This document shows, in pieces, positions 54,441 to 63,572 of a stretch of DNA of 64,000 nt. Location: contig CAZNTE010000001.1 of NCBI GenBank assembly GCA_964575895.1, positions 1 through 64,000 on the forward strand, read 5' to 3'. The notes beneath the pieces are model-generated. The model was not told where the DNA came from, searched no databases, and worked only from the letters and a program-made list of their open reading frames with translations. The DNA comes from Gudongella sp964575895. GTDB lineage: Bacteria > Bacillota > Clostridia > Tissierellales > Tissierellaceae. The stretch's first letter is position 1; the number at the start of each line of letters is the position of its first letter. The translations under genes and the position numbers were made by a program.

Positions 54441-55637
54441 CTACGAGGTGCTTAACCAATAATTAACGAAATCAATCAGTTCACTCAAATTTTCAGGAGG
54501 GACGTTTCCTTGAATAGTATTGTTATTTCCTCCACCTTTTACACTTATTTTACTTGATAGGTCCTTATATAACTTTAAAAGGTCAATTTCTAAATCTCTT
54601 GATTTACTAATTATAAATTGGTTTCCCTTATCTGAAGTCAGTGTAAAAATTGTTACTAAATTACTATTGTTATTACAAATATATGAATTAAGAAGACCTA
54701 TGTCCTTAAAACTTTCATTTATAAAGTTTTCTCTAATTATATTGAAGTTATTTATTGAATATCCATTGGATAAAAGTATTGAAGATCGAAATAGCATTAA
54801 ATCGTTTTTTATAGACACAATTTCTTTTTCTAAACTTATCTTTTCTTGATATATTTTTTCGAACTTACTTAAAACATCAGTATCTTTAGATGATAACATA
54901 TTTGCCATGGTCTTAATATAGTCACTTTTCCAAGTATAGTCATTTATAGCTCTATTCCCACATAAGAATTCTATCCTAATATTACCTTTATATTTCTCCC
55001 ATTTTCTTATTTTAATCAAACCTATTTCACCAGTGTAACTAACATGAGTACCTCCACAGGGAGAATAGTCAAATCCTTCAATTTCAATAATTCGGATATC
55101 TTCATTTACAGTAGGAGGTTTTCTAACTGGGATTAGATGGACATTATCATTTGTTACAAAATATGATTTAACTTTAAAATTCGATTGAATAATCTTATTG
55201 CACATTTGTTCTACTTTTTTAATTTCATCAATGGAAATTTCATCTAAGGTTATATCAATTGTGACATATTCTTCACCAAGGTGAAATCCAACTGTCTCTG
55301 CATTATATAAATTGTAGAATACTCCAGACAAAAGGTGTTGACCTGTGTGTTGTTGCATCAAATCAAATCTTACTGTTGAATCAATTTTTAATTTTACCTT
55401 TAGCTGAGAGATATTTTTCTCTAAAACATGAATTATTTTATTACCCTCTTCATATGTATCCAATACTTTAATACCATCAATAGTACCCTTGTCTCCAGGT
55501 TGGCCTCCAGACATGTTAGGATAGAAGATGGTCCTGTTTAATTTTACGTAAAACTTATTGTCTTTAATCTTCTTTTCTTCAACCAATGCATCAATTTCAT
55601 AAAGATAAGGATTTTCCCAATAAATCTTCTTGGTCAT
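54441..55637 (-). CDS. AlaX-L type alanyl-tRNA editing protein
   Basis: This 398-residue free-standing editing protein related to AlaRS hydrolyses Ser- or Gly-tRNA(Ala). The zinc ligands are in HTGQHLLSG and SPCGGTHVS, the C-terminal coiled coil spans about 240-290, and the DHHA1 domain ends with VKGGGNNNTIQG. I start at ATG 55637 after TAGGTGGT; an upstream TTG start would add eleven residues. It is convergent with the tRNA-Sec gene. Confidence 0.9.
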   Translation of the reverse strand: MTKKIYWENPYLYEIDALVEEKKIKDNKFYVKLNRTIFYPNMSGGQPGDKGTIDGIKVLDTYEEGNKIIHVLEKNISQLKVKLKIDSTVRFDLMQQHTGQHLLSGVFYNLYNAETVGFHLGEEYVTIDITLDEISIDEIKKVEQMCNKIIQSNFKVKSYFVTNDNVHLIPVRKPPTVNEDIRIIEIEGFDYSPCGGTHVSYTGEIGLIKIRKWEKYKGNIRIEFLCGNRAINDYTWKSDYIKTMANMLSSKDTDVLSKFEKIYQEKISLEKEIVSIKNDLMLFRSSILLSNGYSINNFNIIRENFINESFKDIGLLNSYICNNNSNLVTIFTLTSDKGNQFIISKSRDLEIDLLKLYKDLSSKISVKGGGNNNTIQGNVPPENLSELIDFVNYWLSTS

Positions 55638-55765
55638 AATAACACCACCTAAATTAGTAATTTTACTCATTTTACATCTATAAAATATATATTTATGCTA
55701 TAATTGTATTATAAAAATATTATATACTAGAAACAATAAAATATAAAGTCAGCAGGAGATATTAC

Positions 55766-58168
55766 ATGAAAAGACCTATGCTTTTATTATCCATATTTTT
55801 AGTAATGGGTATACTAATTTCTTATTACTTTAGAATAACAGATACAGCCTTGTTTATACTAGCTTTAGTTGGATTGTTTTGGGGTCTTGTATCATTATCA
55901 CTCAATAATGATATTTGGGGGAGTATACTGGTTCTAGTTTTAGTTTTGGGAATATTTGTCGGGAACAATGCTACAGCAAGTAAATTAGGTAGTTATTATG
56001 ACCAGGAGGCAGATTTCACAGGTACCGTTGTATCTTCGAAAATCCACGAAGACAAATCAACTTTTCATCTTAATCTAAGTCTTGTAAATGGAAAGGCTAT
56101 AAGAGAAAAGATTGTAGTTAACATTTATGAAAACATAAATTTAGACCTTGGTGATGTTGTAAGGTTTAATACAAAATTAAGGGAACCTAATGTAAATACT
56201 AATCCCTATTTATTTAATTATAAGAAGCACTTACTGACAAATAAGATTCATTATATTGCTACCATAAAAGAAAGTAGTATTACTAAGATTGGGGTATCAA
56301 GTAATCTAACTTATAGAATCATAAGCAATGTGAGACTTTATATTGAGAACAGATTTGATGAATTCTTAGATCCACAAAATAGTTCAATGTTAAAAGGTAT
56401 AATACTTGGTGGAGGATCCTATCTAGAAGAGGATGAATACGCCAAGTATAGGGACTTAGGCTTAGCACATATTCTTGCAGTTTCAGGATTACATATGGGA
56501 ATTATAAGCGGGGCTTTATTATTTTTATTTTCAAGACTGGGGATAAAGCGGGTTTTCTCTGTACCTTTAGTCATCATTTTATTAGTTATTTATAGTTATT
56601 TAATAGGTTTTCCTCCTTCTACTACCAGGGCTCTGTTGATGTTTTCTCTTATCTACATAGGGAAATTAATATTTAGGCCAATCGATTTTCTTAACATTAT
56701 TTTTGCATCCATGTTTATCACTCTATTGATTAATCCTATGTGGATCCACTCAACAGGATACTTATTATCTTATGGGGCAATAACTTCTATAGGTGTATTT
56801 GGTAACAAGGTAAAGGAAATCTTTTATCCTTATAACAATAAAATTATCAGTGGTCTCTCAACCACAATTGCAGTTAGCATTGGAATATTACCAATTCAAG
56901 TCTATAATTTTAACGCATTTCCAATATACTCTTTCATATCCAATATATTGATTATACCAGTAGTAACAGTTAATGTTATACTTGGGTTTTTGTTTGTAAT
57001 TTTTAAGCCCTTACATTATATACTAAATATTACTCTAAATGTTCAATCATACTTAGTTGAAGTCTTCAACTTACTACCTTATAAAACTTTAAGTGTTGGT
57101 GTATTTTCTGCCATGGATATATTGTTGTACTTTATTATAATAGTGGTTTGGTACCATCTTAATGGATTTATTGGTATTAAGGACCATTTAAAGAAAGCTA
57201 TAATGTATTCCTTGATATTTTTGGCATTTCTTGGAGCTTTATCTTATGAAAAAGATGATAGTTATAAGATTCACTTTATTGACGTTGGGCAAGGGGATTC
57301 AACCTTAATTCAAGGAGAACATAGCATCTTAATTGATGGAGGAGGTTCATTGTTTGGAAGTTTTGATGTTGGTAAAAATATAACCTTGCCATATTTAGAA
57401 AAACATGGTGTTAACTATCTTGATTTGGTAATACTTACACACAATCATGAAGACCACTACAAGGGCTTGATACCAGTATTGGAAAAACTAAGTATAGGGG
57501 CTATGATTGTAAATAGAACAAGCTTAAATGATGATATCATGAAAGTTATTAACGAAAAAAAGATACCCTTTATTGTTGGCCATAGGGATATTGACATAAA
57601 CTATGAAAACATTAATCTAGATTTTTTATGGCCATATTACAAAGAAAATTATAGAATAAATGAAAACAACAATTCATTGGTTTCAAAGGTAAGTATATAT
57701 GATAAAACCTTACTATTCACTGGTGATATAGAAAAAGAAGCAGAAGAGAAACTAATAAAGGATAGATTGAACAAAGTAGATTTCTTAAAGGTTGCTCATC
57801 ATGGAAGTTCCACTTCCAGCACTAAAGCATTTATACAAATAGTGTCACCAAAATTCAGTATTATATCCGTGGGAAGGAACAACAACTTTGGACATCCTAA
57901 CTATAAAACAATAAATACACTAAAATCTGAGAACTCTAAAATATATAGAACTGATGAGATGGGAAGAATATTAGTTAGTCTGGATAAAGATTCATTTGAC
58001 ATATCTGCATACATTGGTCCTTTATATAAGGAAGACTTATTAAATGCCCTATTGGGGAAATTGAATTTGATTATCTACTATTGTATATTTATCTTGTTTT
58101 CATATATAATCACCTTGATATATAGAAGAATGGAGGAATCTTCTCATGAATTACATAGAATTCATTAA
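55766..58168 (+). CDS. comEC: ComEC/Rec2 DNA uptake channel protein
   Basis: This 800-residue competence protein has N-terminal membrane segments and an OB-fold-like extracellular domain (to about 170). A multi-helix competence domain follows (GLAHILAVSGLHMGII near residue 230), then a C-terminal metallo-beta-lactamase domain (FIDVGQGDST, LTHNHEDHYKGL, VAHHGSSTSS). The lactamase domain may degrade the non-transported strand. The start follows GCAGGAG. It is intact, so natural uptake is plausible. It overlaps holA by 23 bases. Confidence 0.94.
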   Translation: MKRPMLLLSIFLVMGILISYYFRITDTALFILALVGLFWGLVSLSLNNDIWGSILVLVLVLGIFVGNNATASKLGSYYDQEADFTGTVVSSKIHEDKSTFHLNLSLVNGKAIREKIVVNIYENINLDLGDVVRFNTKLREPNVNTNPYLFNYKKHLLTNKIHYIATIKESSITKIGVSSNLTYRIISNVRLYIENRFDEFLDPQNSSMLKGIILGGGSYLEEDEYAKYRDLGLAHILAVSGLHMGIISGALLFLFSRLGIKRVFSVPLVIILLVIYSYLIGFPPSTTRALLMFSLIYIGKLIFRPIDFLNIIFASMFITLLINPMWIHSTGYLLSYGAITSIGVFGNKVKEIFYPYNNKIISGLSTTIAVSIGILPIQVYNFNAFPIYSFISNILIIPVVTVNVILGFLFVIFKPLHYILNITLNVQSYLVEVFNLLPYKTLSVGVFSAMDILLYFIIIVVWYHLNGFIGIKDHLKKAIMYSLIFLAFLGALSYEKDDSYKIHFIDVGQGDSTLIQGEHSILIDGGGSLFGSFDVGKNITLPYLEKHGVNYLDLVILTHNHEDHYKGLIPVLEKLSIGAMIVNRTSLNDDIMKVINEKKIPFIVGHRDIDINYENINLDFLWPYYKENYRINENNNSLVSKVSIYDKTLLFTGDIEKEAEEKLIKDRLNKVDFLKVAHHGSSTSSTKAFIQIVSPKFSIISVGRNNNFGHPNYKTINTLKSENSKIYRTDEMGRILVSLDKDSFDISAYIGPLYKEDLLNALLGKLNLIIYYCIFILFSYIITLIYRRMEESSHELHRIH

Positions 58169-59171
58169 GCAACTTAGAAAAGAAAATATTGAACCCTCTT
58201 ATATTTTTCAGGGGGATGAGAAGTACCTTATGGACAAAGCGTTGGATGAATTGATTAAGACCTTATTATCAGTTGATCTTCAGTCCATTAATTTATCGAA
58301 TTTAGATGGTAAGGTTAATGATTTTGGGGACTTAATTGCTAGCTGCGAAACACTACCATTTTTATCAAATAAAAGAGTTATAATACTAAAAAACCCAGGA
58401 ATTCTATTTGACAAAGAAACTAATAGTGATGCTCCAATAAAATTCATTGAAAATCTAGGAGACCACCAGGTGTTAATTGTATTTGACTCCAATAATGACA
58501 TTAAAAAGAATACAAAATTATATAAAGGATTTTCAAAGAATAATCGAAATGTAAGTTTTGATAAATTAAAGGGAAATGACTTAAGCAATTGGGTTGGGAA
58601 AAAAATCAATTCACTGAACAAAACAATAACCCCTGCAGATATAAATTATCTCATACAGCAAAGTAGCTACTTAAGTAGGAATATTACAACTACCTTATAT
58701 GATCTTGATAATGAGATAAAAAAACTAGTTAATTACTCAAAGGATGATAGAATAACAAAAGAGCTGATTGATAACGTATTGGTAAAGACATTGGATAAGA
58801 GCATATTTGACCTACTTGCAGTAATTAGCAGAAAAGATGCTGACAAGGCAATAGCATTGTTTGATGACATATATATGATGAATGAGCCCATACCAAAGAT
58901 TCTCTTTATGATAAGCAGGCAATTTAGACTACTTCTTGGATATAATGTGTATAAAAACAGGGGTTATGGACCAAGTGAAATTCAAGCTAAACTAGGGATT
59001 AAACCTTACGAGTTTACAAAAGTATCTACTCAAGGGGGCGGATTTTCAGAAAGGGATTTGGAAGAAATCTTAGAGAAAATCCTTGAAACTGATAGAATTT
59101 TAAAAACTAGACAGACAGATGATAAGCTAATAATGGAAATATTGCTGGTTAATCTGTGTACTAGAAAATAG
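58146..59171 (+). CDS. holA: DNA polymerase III subunit delta
   Basis: This 341-residue clamp-loader subunit opens the sliding clamp. IEPSYIFQGDEKYLMDKAL at the N terminus and ILFMISRQFRLLLGY near residue 253 are the family pattern. The start lies inside comEC after GGAGGAATC. comEC-holA-rpsT is a conserved order. Confidence 0.93.
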   Translation: MNYIEFIKQLRKENIEPSYIFQGDEKYLMDKALDELIKTLLSVDLQSINLSNLDGKVNDFGDLIASCETLPFLSNKRVIILKNPGILFDKETNSDAPIKFIENLGDHQVLIVFDSNNDIKKNTKLYKGFSKNNRNVSFDKLKGNDLSNWVGKKINSLNKTITPADINYLIQQSSYLSRNITTTLYDLDNEIKKLVNYSKDDRITKELIDNVLVKTLDKSIFDLLAVISRKDADKAIALFDDIYMMNEPIPKILFMISRQFRLLLGYNVYKNRGYGPSEIQAKLGIKPYEFTKVSTQGGGFSERDLEEILEKILETDRILKTRQTDDKLIMEILLVNLCTRK

Positions 59172-59174
59172 GTA

Positions 59175-59204
59175 TTGTATAGATTTACACATTTCTGGTA
59201 TTAT
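59175..59204 (+). promoter_or_regulatory. Possible promoter for the CFI-box gene
   Basis: TTGTAT and TATTAT are 18 bases apart, 31 bases before the ATG at 59235. Confidence 0.45.
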
Positions 59205-59234
59205 TTTACTATAAAATATTTGGGAGAAATCTGT

Positions 59235-60548
59235 ATGGGGTTTGTTGCAGCTAAGTGTACACAGTGTGGTGCAAATATCAAGGTGGATGAATCAAAGGAT
59301 TCAGGTATATGTAGTCATTGCAATACTGTGTTTGTAATGGAGAAAGTAATTAACAATTACAACTCAATTGTTAATAATAATCACAACAATAGAGGGGCAA
59401 CCATAGTTGGCGATAATGAACTCAATAAATTACTTGATGCTGCTAAAGGATTTGAAAGATTAGGTCAAATTGAGAATGCCTATAAAACCTACATGAGAAT
59501 AGCCCAAGAATATCCTCAGAAATTTGACGGTTGGTGGGGACTAGTATCATGTAAGCTTTCCTTAAGTGTTGAAAAAAATAAATCTTTAAGTCTCTGGGAA
59601 ATGGCGACTACATTTAATTTTGAAGAAATAGCTAGTGAATATGAAAAGAATCTTAATAATTACATTTTAGCTGCAAGAAAATTAGCAACTCCTGATCAGT
59701 TAAAGATGATTGATGATAAAATGATTGAATACAAAAATGATATAGATCAAATACTATTGAAAAAATTTGAGGAAGCAAGTATTAAAATCAGAAATTCATA
59801 TAAGAGTATAGATGACTTATATGATGAAATGATAAAAACATCTGTTGGTTACGTTGGCAGGAATGAAAAGAAGGTAAGGGAATATTTTTTTGAGATAAGA
59901 CCAGATAAAAAGAAAAGAGTTGTCTATCTATCAAAGATTAATGAAGCACATCATGAATACAGTCAATATAATCACAAGGATAGTATTGAAAATAGAACTG
60001 AAATCTTAGGTTTAAGCAATAATAATGAGCTTCTGTTAAATGATAAAGTAAGTCAGTACAAAATTGAATATAGCCGTAATAAAGGTAAAAAAGGTAATTT
60101 ATATAATGCGTTTGCAATGTACAAAGGGAGTATACATTTATCAAAAAGTTAAATATCAGAAACTTTTCAAATTGTTGATAAAGCAGAGGAAGAACTCATA
60201 CTTTGGGTAGATAATGATCTTGTTAAATTCAGAACATTAATTTTATCATCGGTACCTATGAGTAGGATGGACATGAAAGGGTCCTGTTATGTGGCTACCT
60301 GTGTATATGGAACTTACGACTGTCCTCAGCTTTGGGTACTTAGAAGGTATAGGGATAGTATTCTAGCCTCATCATGGCATGGAAGATTGTTTATAAAGGT
60401 ATATTATACTCTTAGTCCACAGGTCATAAAATTATTTGGAAATTCAAATTGGTTTAATAGATTAATGAAAGAAAAGCTTGATAGAATGGTGAATGATTTA
60501 CATAATCAGGGTATAGAAAATACTCCTTATGAAGATAGGCCCTGGTAA
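59235..60548 (+). pseudogene. CFI-box-CTERM protein, interrupted by an in-frame TAA
   Basis: The frame from ATG 59235 begins with a zinc ribbon (CTQCGANIKV, CSHCNTVF), then a TPR-like helical region (about 80-200). A TAA stops it at 60150-60152 (codon 306). The same frame continues for 132 codons with no further stop: ISETFQIVDKAEEELILWVD, then the CFI-box domain CYVATCVYGTYDCPQLWVL, ending at PYEDRPW. In related proteins the zinc ribbon and the CFI box are parts of one chain. A single base change explains the break. The C-terminal part could restart at ATG 60258, but no good ribosome site precedes it. Confidence 0.75.
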
Positions 60549-60573
60549 ACTCAGTTATAAATCAATAAAAGCA

Positions 60574-60605
60574 TAAAAAAAGAACTTCGGTTATCCGAAG
60601 TTCTT
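60574..60605. terminator. Bidirectional terminator between the CFI-box gene and rpsT
   Basis: AAGAACTTCGG (60580-60590) pairs exactly with CCGAAGTTCTT (60595-60605). The A run at 60575-60581 is a T run for the rpsT transcript. Confidence 0.85.
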
Positions 60606-60606
60606 A

Positions 60607-60870
60607 TTACATAGCTTTATTAAGAGCCTTTGTAAGTCTACTTACCTTTCTTGAAGCTGCGTTCATATGAATTACATTCTTGTACGCTGCTCTTTTAAGT
60701 TTCTTATCAATGATCTTTAACAATGCTCTTGCCTCTTCAACTTCACCTTTAGCTACAGCACTATCAAATTTCTTAATATATGTCTTAATTTCTGATTTAT
60801 TACTCTTATTTAAGGCTGTTCTCTTTTGTGTTACTAAAATTCTTTTCTTAGCTGATTTAATATTTGCCAC
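60607..60870 (-). CDS. rpsT: 30S ribosomal protein S20
   Basis: This 87-residue basic protein begins ANIKSAKKRILVTQKRTALN after an initiating GTG, preceded by GAGGAGGTG. It is on the opposite strand to its neighbours, as is usual beside holA. Confidence 0.97.
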   Translation of the reverse strand: MANIKSAKKRILVTQKRTALNKSNKSEIKTYIKKFDSAVAKGEVEEARALLKIIDKKLKRAAYKNVIHMNAASRKVSRLTKALNKAM

Positions 60871-60900
60871 AATTTCACCTCCTCTAATCTAACAAAGGAT

Positions 60901-60929
60901 ATTGTACCATGCTGACTTTTAAAATGCAA
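60901..60929 (-). promoter_or_regulatory. Promoter of rpsT
   Basis: On the minus strand, TTGCAT (60924-60929) and TACAAT (60901-60906) are separated by 17 bases, 30 bases before the GTG start. Confidence 0.65.
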
Positions 60930-61037
60930 GAAAAATATGAGTTATAATCCCATAATTTAGTAGCTTTTATACAGCATCATTCCATTATTCTTACTAATTT
61001 TTTACTTGAAATCAAAATGACTAAACAATAGTTTCCA

Positions 61038-61065
61038 TTGATTTAAGTGATTATAATGATATAAT
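61038..61065 (+). promoter_or_regulatory. Promoter of lepB
   Basis: TTGATT, a 16-base spacer and a perfect TATAAT lie 71 bases before lepB. The remaining intergenic sequence (60930-61037) is AT-rich with nothing recognisable. Confidence 0.6.
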
Positions 61066-61136
61066 ATTCCTATAAAAAGAATACACCAATTTATACAACT
61101 AATCAATTGTTTTCATAGATTTAAGGAGGAAGTTAA

Positions 61137-61679
61137 ATGTCAGAAGAGAAGAAGAATAAGAACGAAGCTATGGAGTGGGTTAAAAGTATTGTATTTGCCA
61201 TAGCAATAGCTTTAATTATAAAGACATTTGTATTCAACACAACATATGTCCTTGGGAATTCAATGTATCCAACACTCCATGAGAAGGATAGATTGTTTGC
61301 CTTAAAAATACCCTTGTATTTCAAGGGGCCAGATAGAGGAGATGTGATTGTACTTGAAGCACCTGATAGCCCATCAAAAGATTATATAAAGAGAGTAATT
61401 GGAATTGAGGGAGATAAAGTTGAAATCATCGATGGCAAGGTGTATGTTAACAATGAAATCATTCAAGAAGACTACCTAGTTGGAGAACCGTATACCCATA
61501 CCTACATTGAAAGTACATGGATAGTGGAAGAAGATAAAGTGTTTGTACTTGGGGATAATAGAGAAGAAGGAGCTAGTAAAGATAGTAGGTATTTTGGTAC
61601 CATAGATATGAACACAATCAAAGGAGTAACAGAATTTAGATACTATCCAATTGATGCTAGATTTGGTAAAATAGAGTAG
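61137..61679 (+). CDS. lepB: Signal peptidase I
   Basis: This 180-residue membrane protease removes signal peptides of exported proteins. One N-terminal membrane helix (about 13-33) precedes Ser42 in GNSMYPTL and the catalytic lysine in YIKRVIG; GDNREEGASKDSRYFG is box E. It follows TAAGGAGG. Related genomes often carry gpr and spoIIP at this place between rpsT and lepA. Confidence 0.96.
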   Translation: MSEEKKNKNEAMEWVKSIVFAIAIALIIKTFVFNTTYVLGNSMYPTLHEKDRLFALKIPLYFKGPDRGDVIVLEAPDSPSKDYIKRVIGIEGDKVEIIDGKVYVNNEIIQEDYLVGEPYTHTYIESTWIVEEDKVFVLGDNREEGASKDSRYFGTIDMNTIKGVTEFRYYPIDARFGKIE

Positions 61680-61700
61680 CCTCTCTTAATGAGAGGCTTA
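61677..61700 (+). terminator. Weak terminator or attenuating hairpin before lepA
   Basis: AGCCTCTC (61678-61685) pairs with GAGAGGCT (61691-61698) around TTAAT. Only a mixed TTATAATT follows, so termination may be partial. Confidence 0.5.
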
Positions 61701-61724
61701 TAATTAATATTGGGGAGGAAGTAT

Positions 61725-63533
61725 ATGCGTATTAAGCAAGAGAATATAAGAAATTTTTCAATAATTGCACATATAGATCATGGAAAGTCAACACTGGCTG
61801 ATAGATTAATTGAAATGACAGGAATGTTAACTTCTAGAGAGATGCAGGCTCAAGTTCTAGATAAAATGGATTTGGAAAGAGAACGAGGGATAACAATTAA
61901 ATTAAAGGCCGTAAGATTGGTGTATAAGGCGAAAAATGGTGAAGAGTACATATTTAATTTGATAGATACTCCAGGTCATGTGGATTTCAACTATGAGGTT
62001 TCTAGATCCTTGGCAGCTTGTGAAGGAGCTATTTTAGTAGTTGATGCAACCCAAGGGGTCGAAGCACAGACTTTAGCAAATGTATATTTAGCAATTGAAC
62101 AAGATCTAGAGATACTACCAGTAATCAACAAGATTGATCTTCCCAGTGCAAGAGCAGAGGAAGTTATAAAAGAAATTGAAGATATAATTGGAATAGAAGC
62201 AGAAAGTGCACCTTTAATATCAGCAAAGGATGGATTAAATGTTGAAGCAGTTCTTGAACAAATTGTAGAAATGGTACCAGCTCCAATAGGAGATCCAAAT
62301 GCTCCACTAAAAGCTTTGATATTTGACTCATACTACGATAGTTACAAGGGAGTAACATGTTACATAAGAGTATTTGAAGGACAAATCAAAGCTGGCATGA
62401 TGGTAAAAATGATGTCTACAGGAAATAGTTTTGAAGTTACTGAGGTAGGAATCAATACTTCTAAACATATTCCCATGGACTACCTGTCAGCAGGTGAAGT
62501 AGGATATGTAACTGCTAGTATTAAAAATGTTAAAGAAGCAAGAGTAGGGGATACAATAACTGACACCCAAAAGCCAACAGCAGAGCCCCTTCCTGGGTAT
62601 AAGAAGGTCATTCCTATGGTTTACTGTGGAATATATCCTGCCGAAGGTGAAGATTTTGGAACTGTCAGAGATGCTTTGGAAAAACTACAGGTTAATGATG
62701 CAGCCCTTGTATTTGAACCTGAAACATCTGTTGCCCTTGGGTTTGGATTTAGATGTGGATTCTTGGGATTACTTCATATGGAGATAATCCAAGAGAGATT
62801 AGAAAGGGAGTTTGACTTGAACATTATCACCACAGCACCCAGTGTTATATATAAGGTAAAAAAGACAGATGGTGAATTTTTGGAGATTCAAAATCCTTCA
62901 AACTTGCCACCAACAACAGAAATTGCTTATATGGAAGAACCCATTGTTAAGGCGAATATTATGACTCCTACTGATTATGTTGGGACTATCATGGAGCTTT
63001 GTCAAAATAAAAGAGGTACCTTCATAAATATGGAATATCTTGAGGAAAAGAGAGTAGTCTTACACTATGATCTACCCCTAAATGAAGTTATATATGACTT
63101 CTTCGATGCCCTAAAATCCAAGACAAAAGGCTATGCATCCTTTGATTATGAGTTAAAGGGATACAAACAGAGTGAATTAGTAAAGATGGATATTCTAATA
63201 AATGCAGAGTTGGTGGATGCTTTTTCATTAATAGTACATGAAGAAAAAGCATATGAGAGAGGAAGAAATATAGCAGAGAGACTGGTAGATGTAATCCCTA
63301 GACATCAATTTGCTGTTCCTATTCAAGCGGCAATTGGAACTAAAATTATTGCCAGAGAGACTATTAGAGCACTTAGAAAGGATGTATTAGCTAAGTGCTA
63401 TGGTGGAGATATCTCACGAAAAAGAAAACTATTAGAAAAGCAAAAAGAGGGTAAAAAGAGGATGAGACAAATTGGTTCAGTAGAAGTACCTCAAGAAGCT
63501 TTCTTAACTGTATTAAAATATGACGAAAAGTAA
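61725..63533 (+). CDS. lepA: Elongation factor 4 (LepA)
   Basis: This 602-residue translational GTPase acts in ribosome back-translocation and initiation-complex assembly. AHIDHGKSTL, DTPGHVDF and NKIDLP are the GTPase motifs. The unique C-terminal domain ends with KLLEKQKEGKKRMRQIG. ATG 61725 follows GGGGAGG. It is followed by a terminator and hemW. Confidence 0.97.
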   Translation: MRIKQENIRNFSIIAHIDHGKSTLADRLIEMTGMLTSREMQAQVLDKMDLERERGITIKLKAVRLVYKAKNGEEYIFNLIDTPGHVDFNYEVSRSLAACEGAILVVDATQGVEAQTLANVYLAIEQDLEILPVINKIDLPSARAEEVIKEIEDIIGIEAESAPLISAKDGLNVEAVLEQIVEMVPAPIGDPNAPLKALIFDSYYDSYKGVTCYIRVFEGQIKAGMMVKMMSTGNSFEVTEVGINTSKHIPMDYLSAGEVGYVTASIKNVKEARVGDTITDTQKPTAEPLPGYKKVIPMVYCGIYPAEGEDFGTVRDALEKLQVNDAALVFEPETSVALGFGFRCGFLGLLHMEIIQERLEREFDLNIITTAPSVIYKVKKTDGEFLEIQNPSNLPPTTEIAYMEEPIVKANIMTPTDYVGTIMELCQNKRGTFINMEYLEEKRVVLHYDLPLNEVIYDFFDALKSKTKGYASFDYELKGYKQSELVKMDILINAELVDAFSLIVHEEKAYERGRNIAERLVDVIPRHQFAVPIQAAIGTKIIARETIRALRKDVLAKCYGGDISRKRKLLEKQKEGKKRMRQIGSVEVPQEAFLTVLKYDEK

Positions 63534-63535
63534 AG

Positions 63536-63557
63536 TGCACACACAGTGTGCATTTTT
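63536..63557 (+). terminator. Rho-independent terminator after lepA
   Basis: TGCACAC (63536-63542) pairs exactly with GTGTGCA (63546-63552) around ACA, then five Ts. Confidence 0.75.
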
Positions 63558-63572
63558 ATTTGGAGGGATCTT

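Noticed and set aside
60150..60152. Selenocysteine readthrough or frameshift as the explanation of the CFI-box break
   Set aside because: The codon is UAA, not UGA, and both halves are in the same frame, so neither recoding nor a frameshift fits.
60258..60548. Independent 96-residue gene
   Set aside because: No convincing ribosome site precedes ATG 60258 and the coding sense extends upstream in frame to the TAA, so it is treated as the 3' part of the broken gene.
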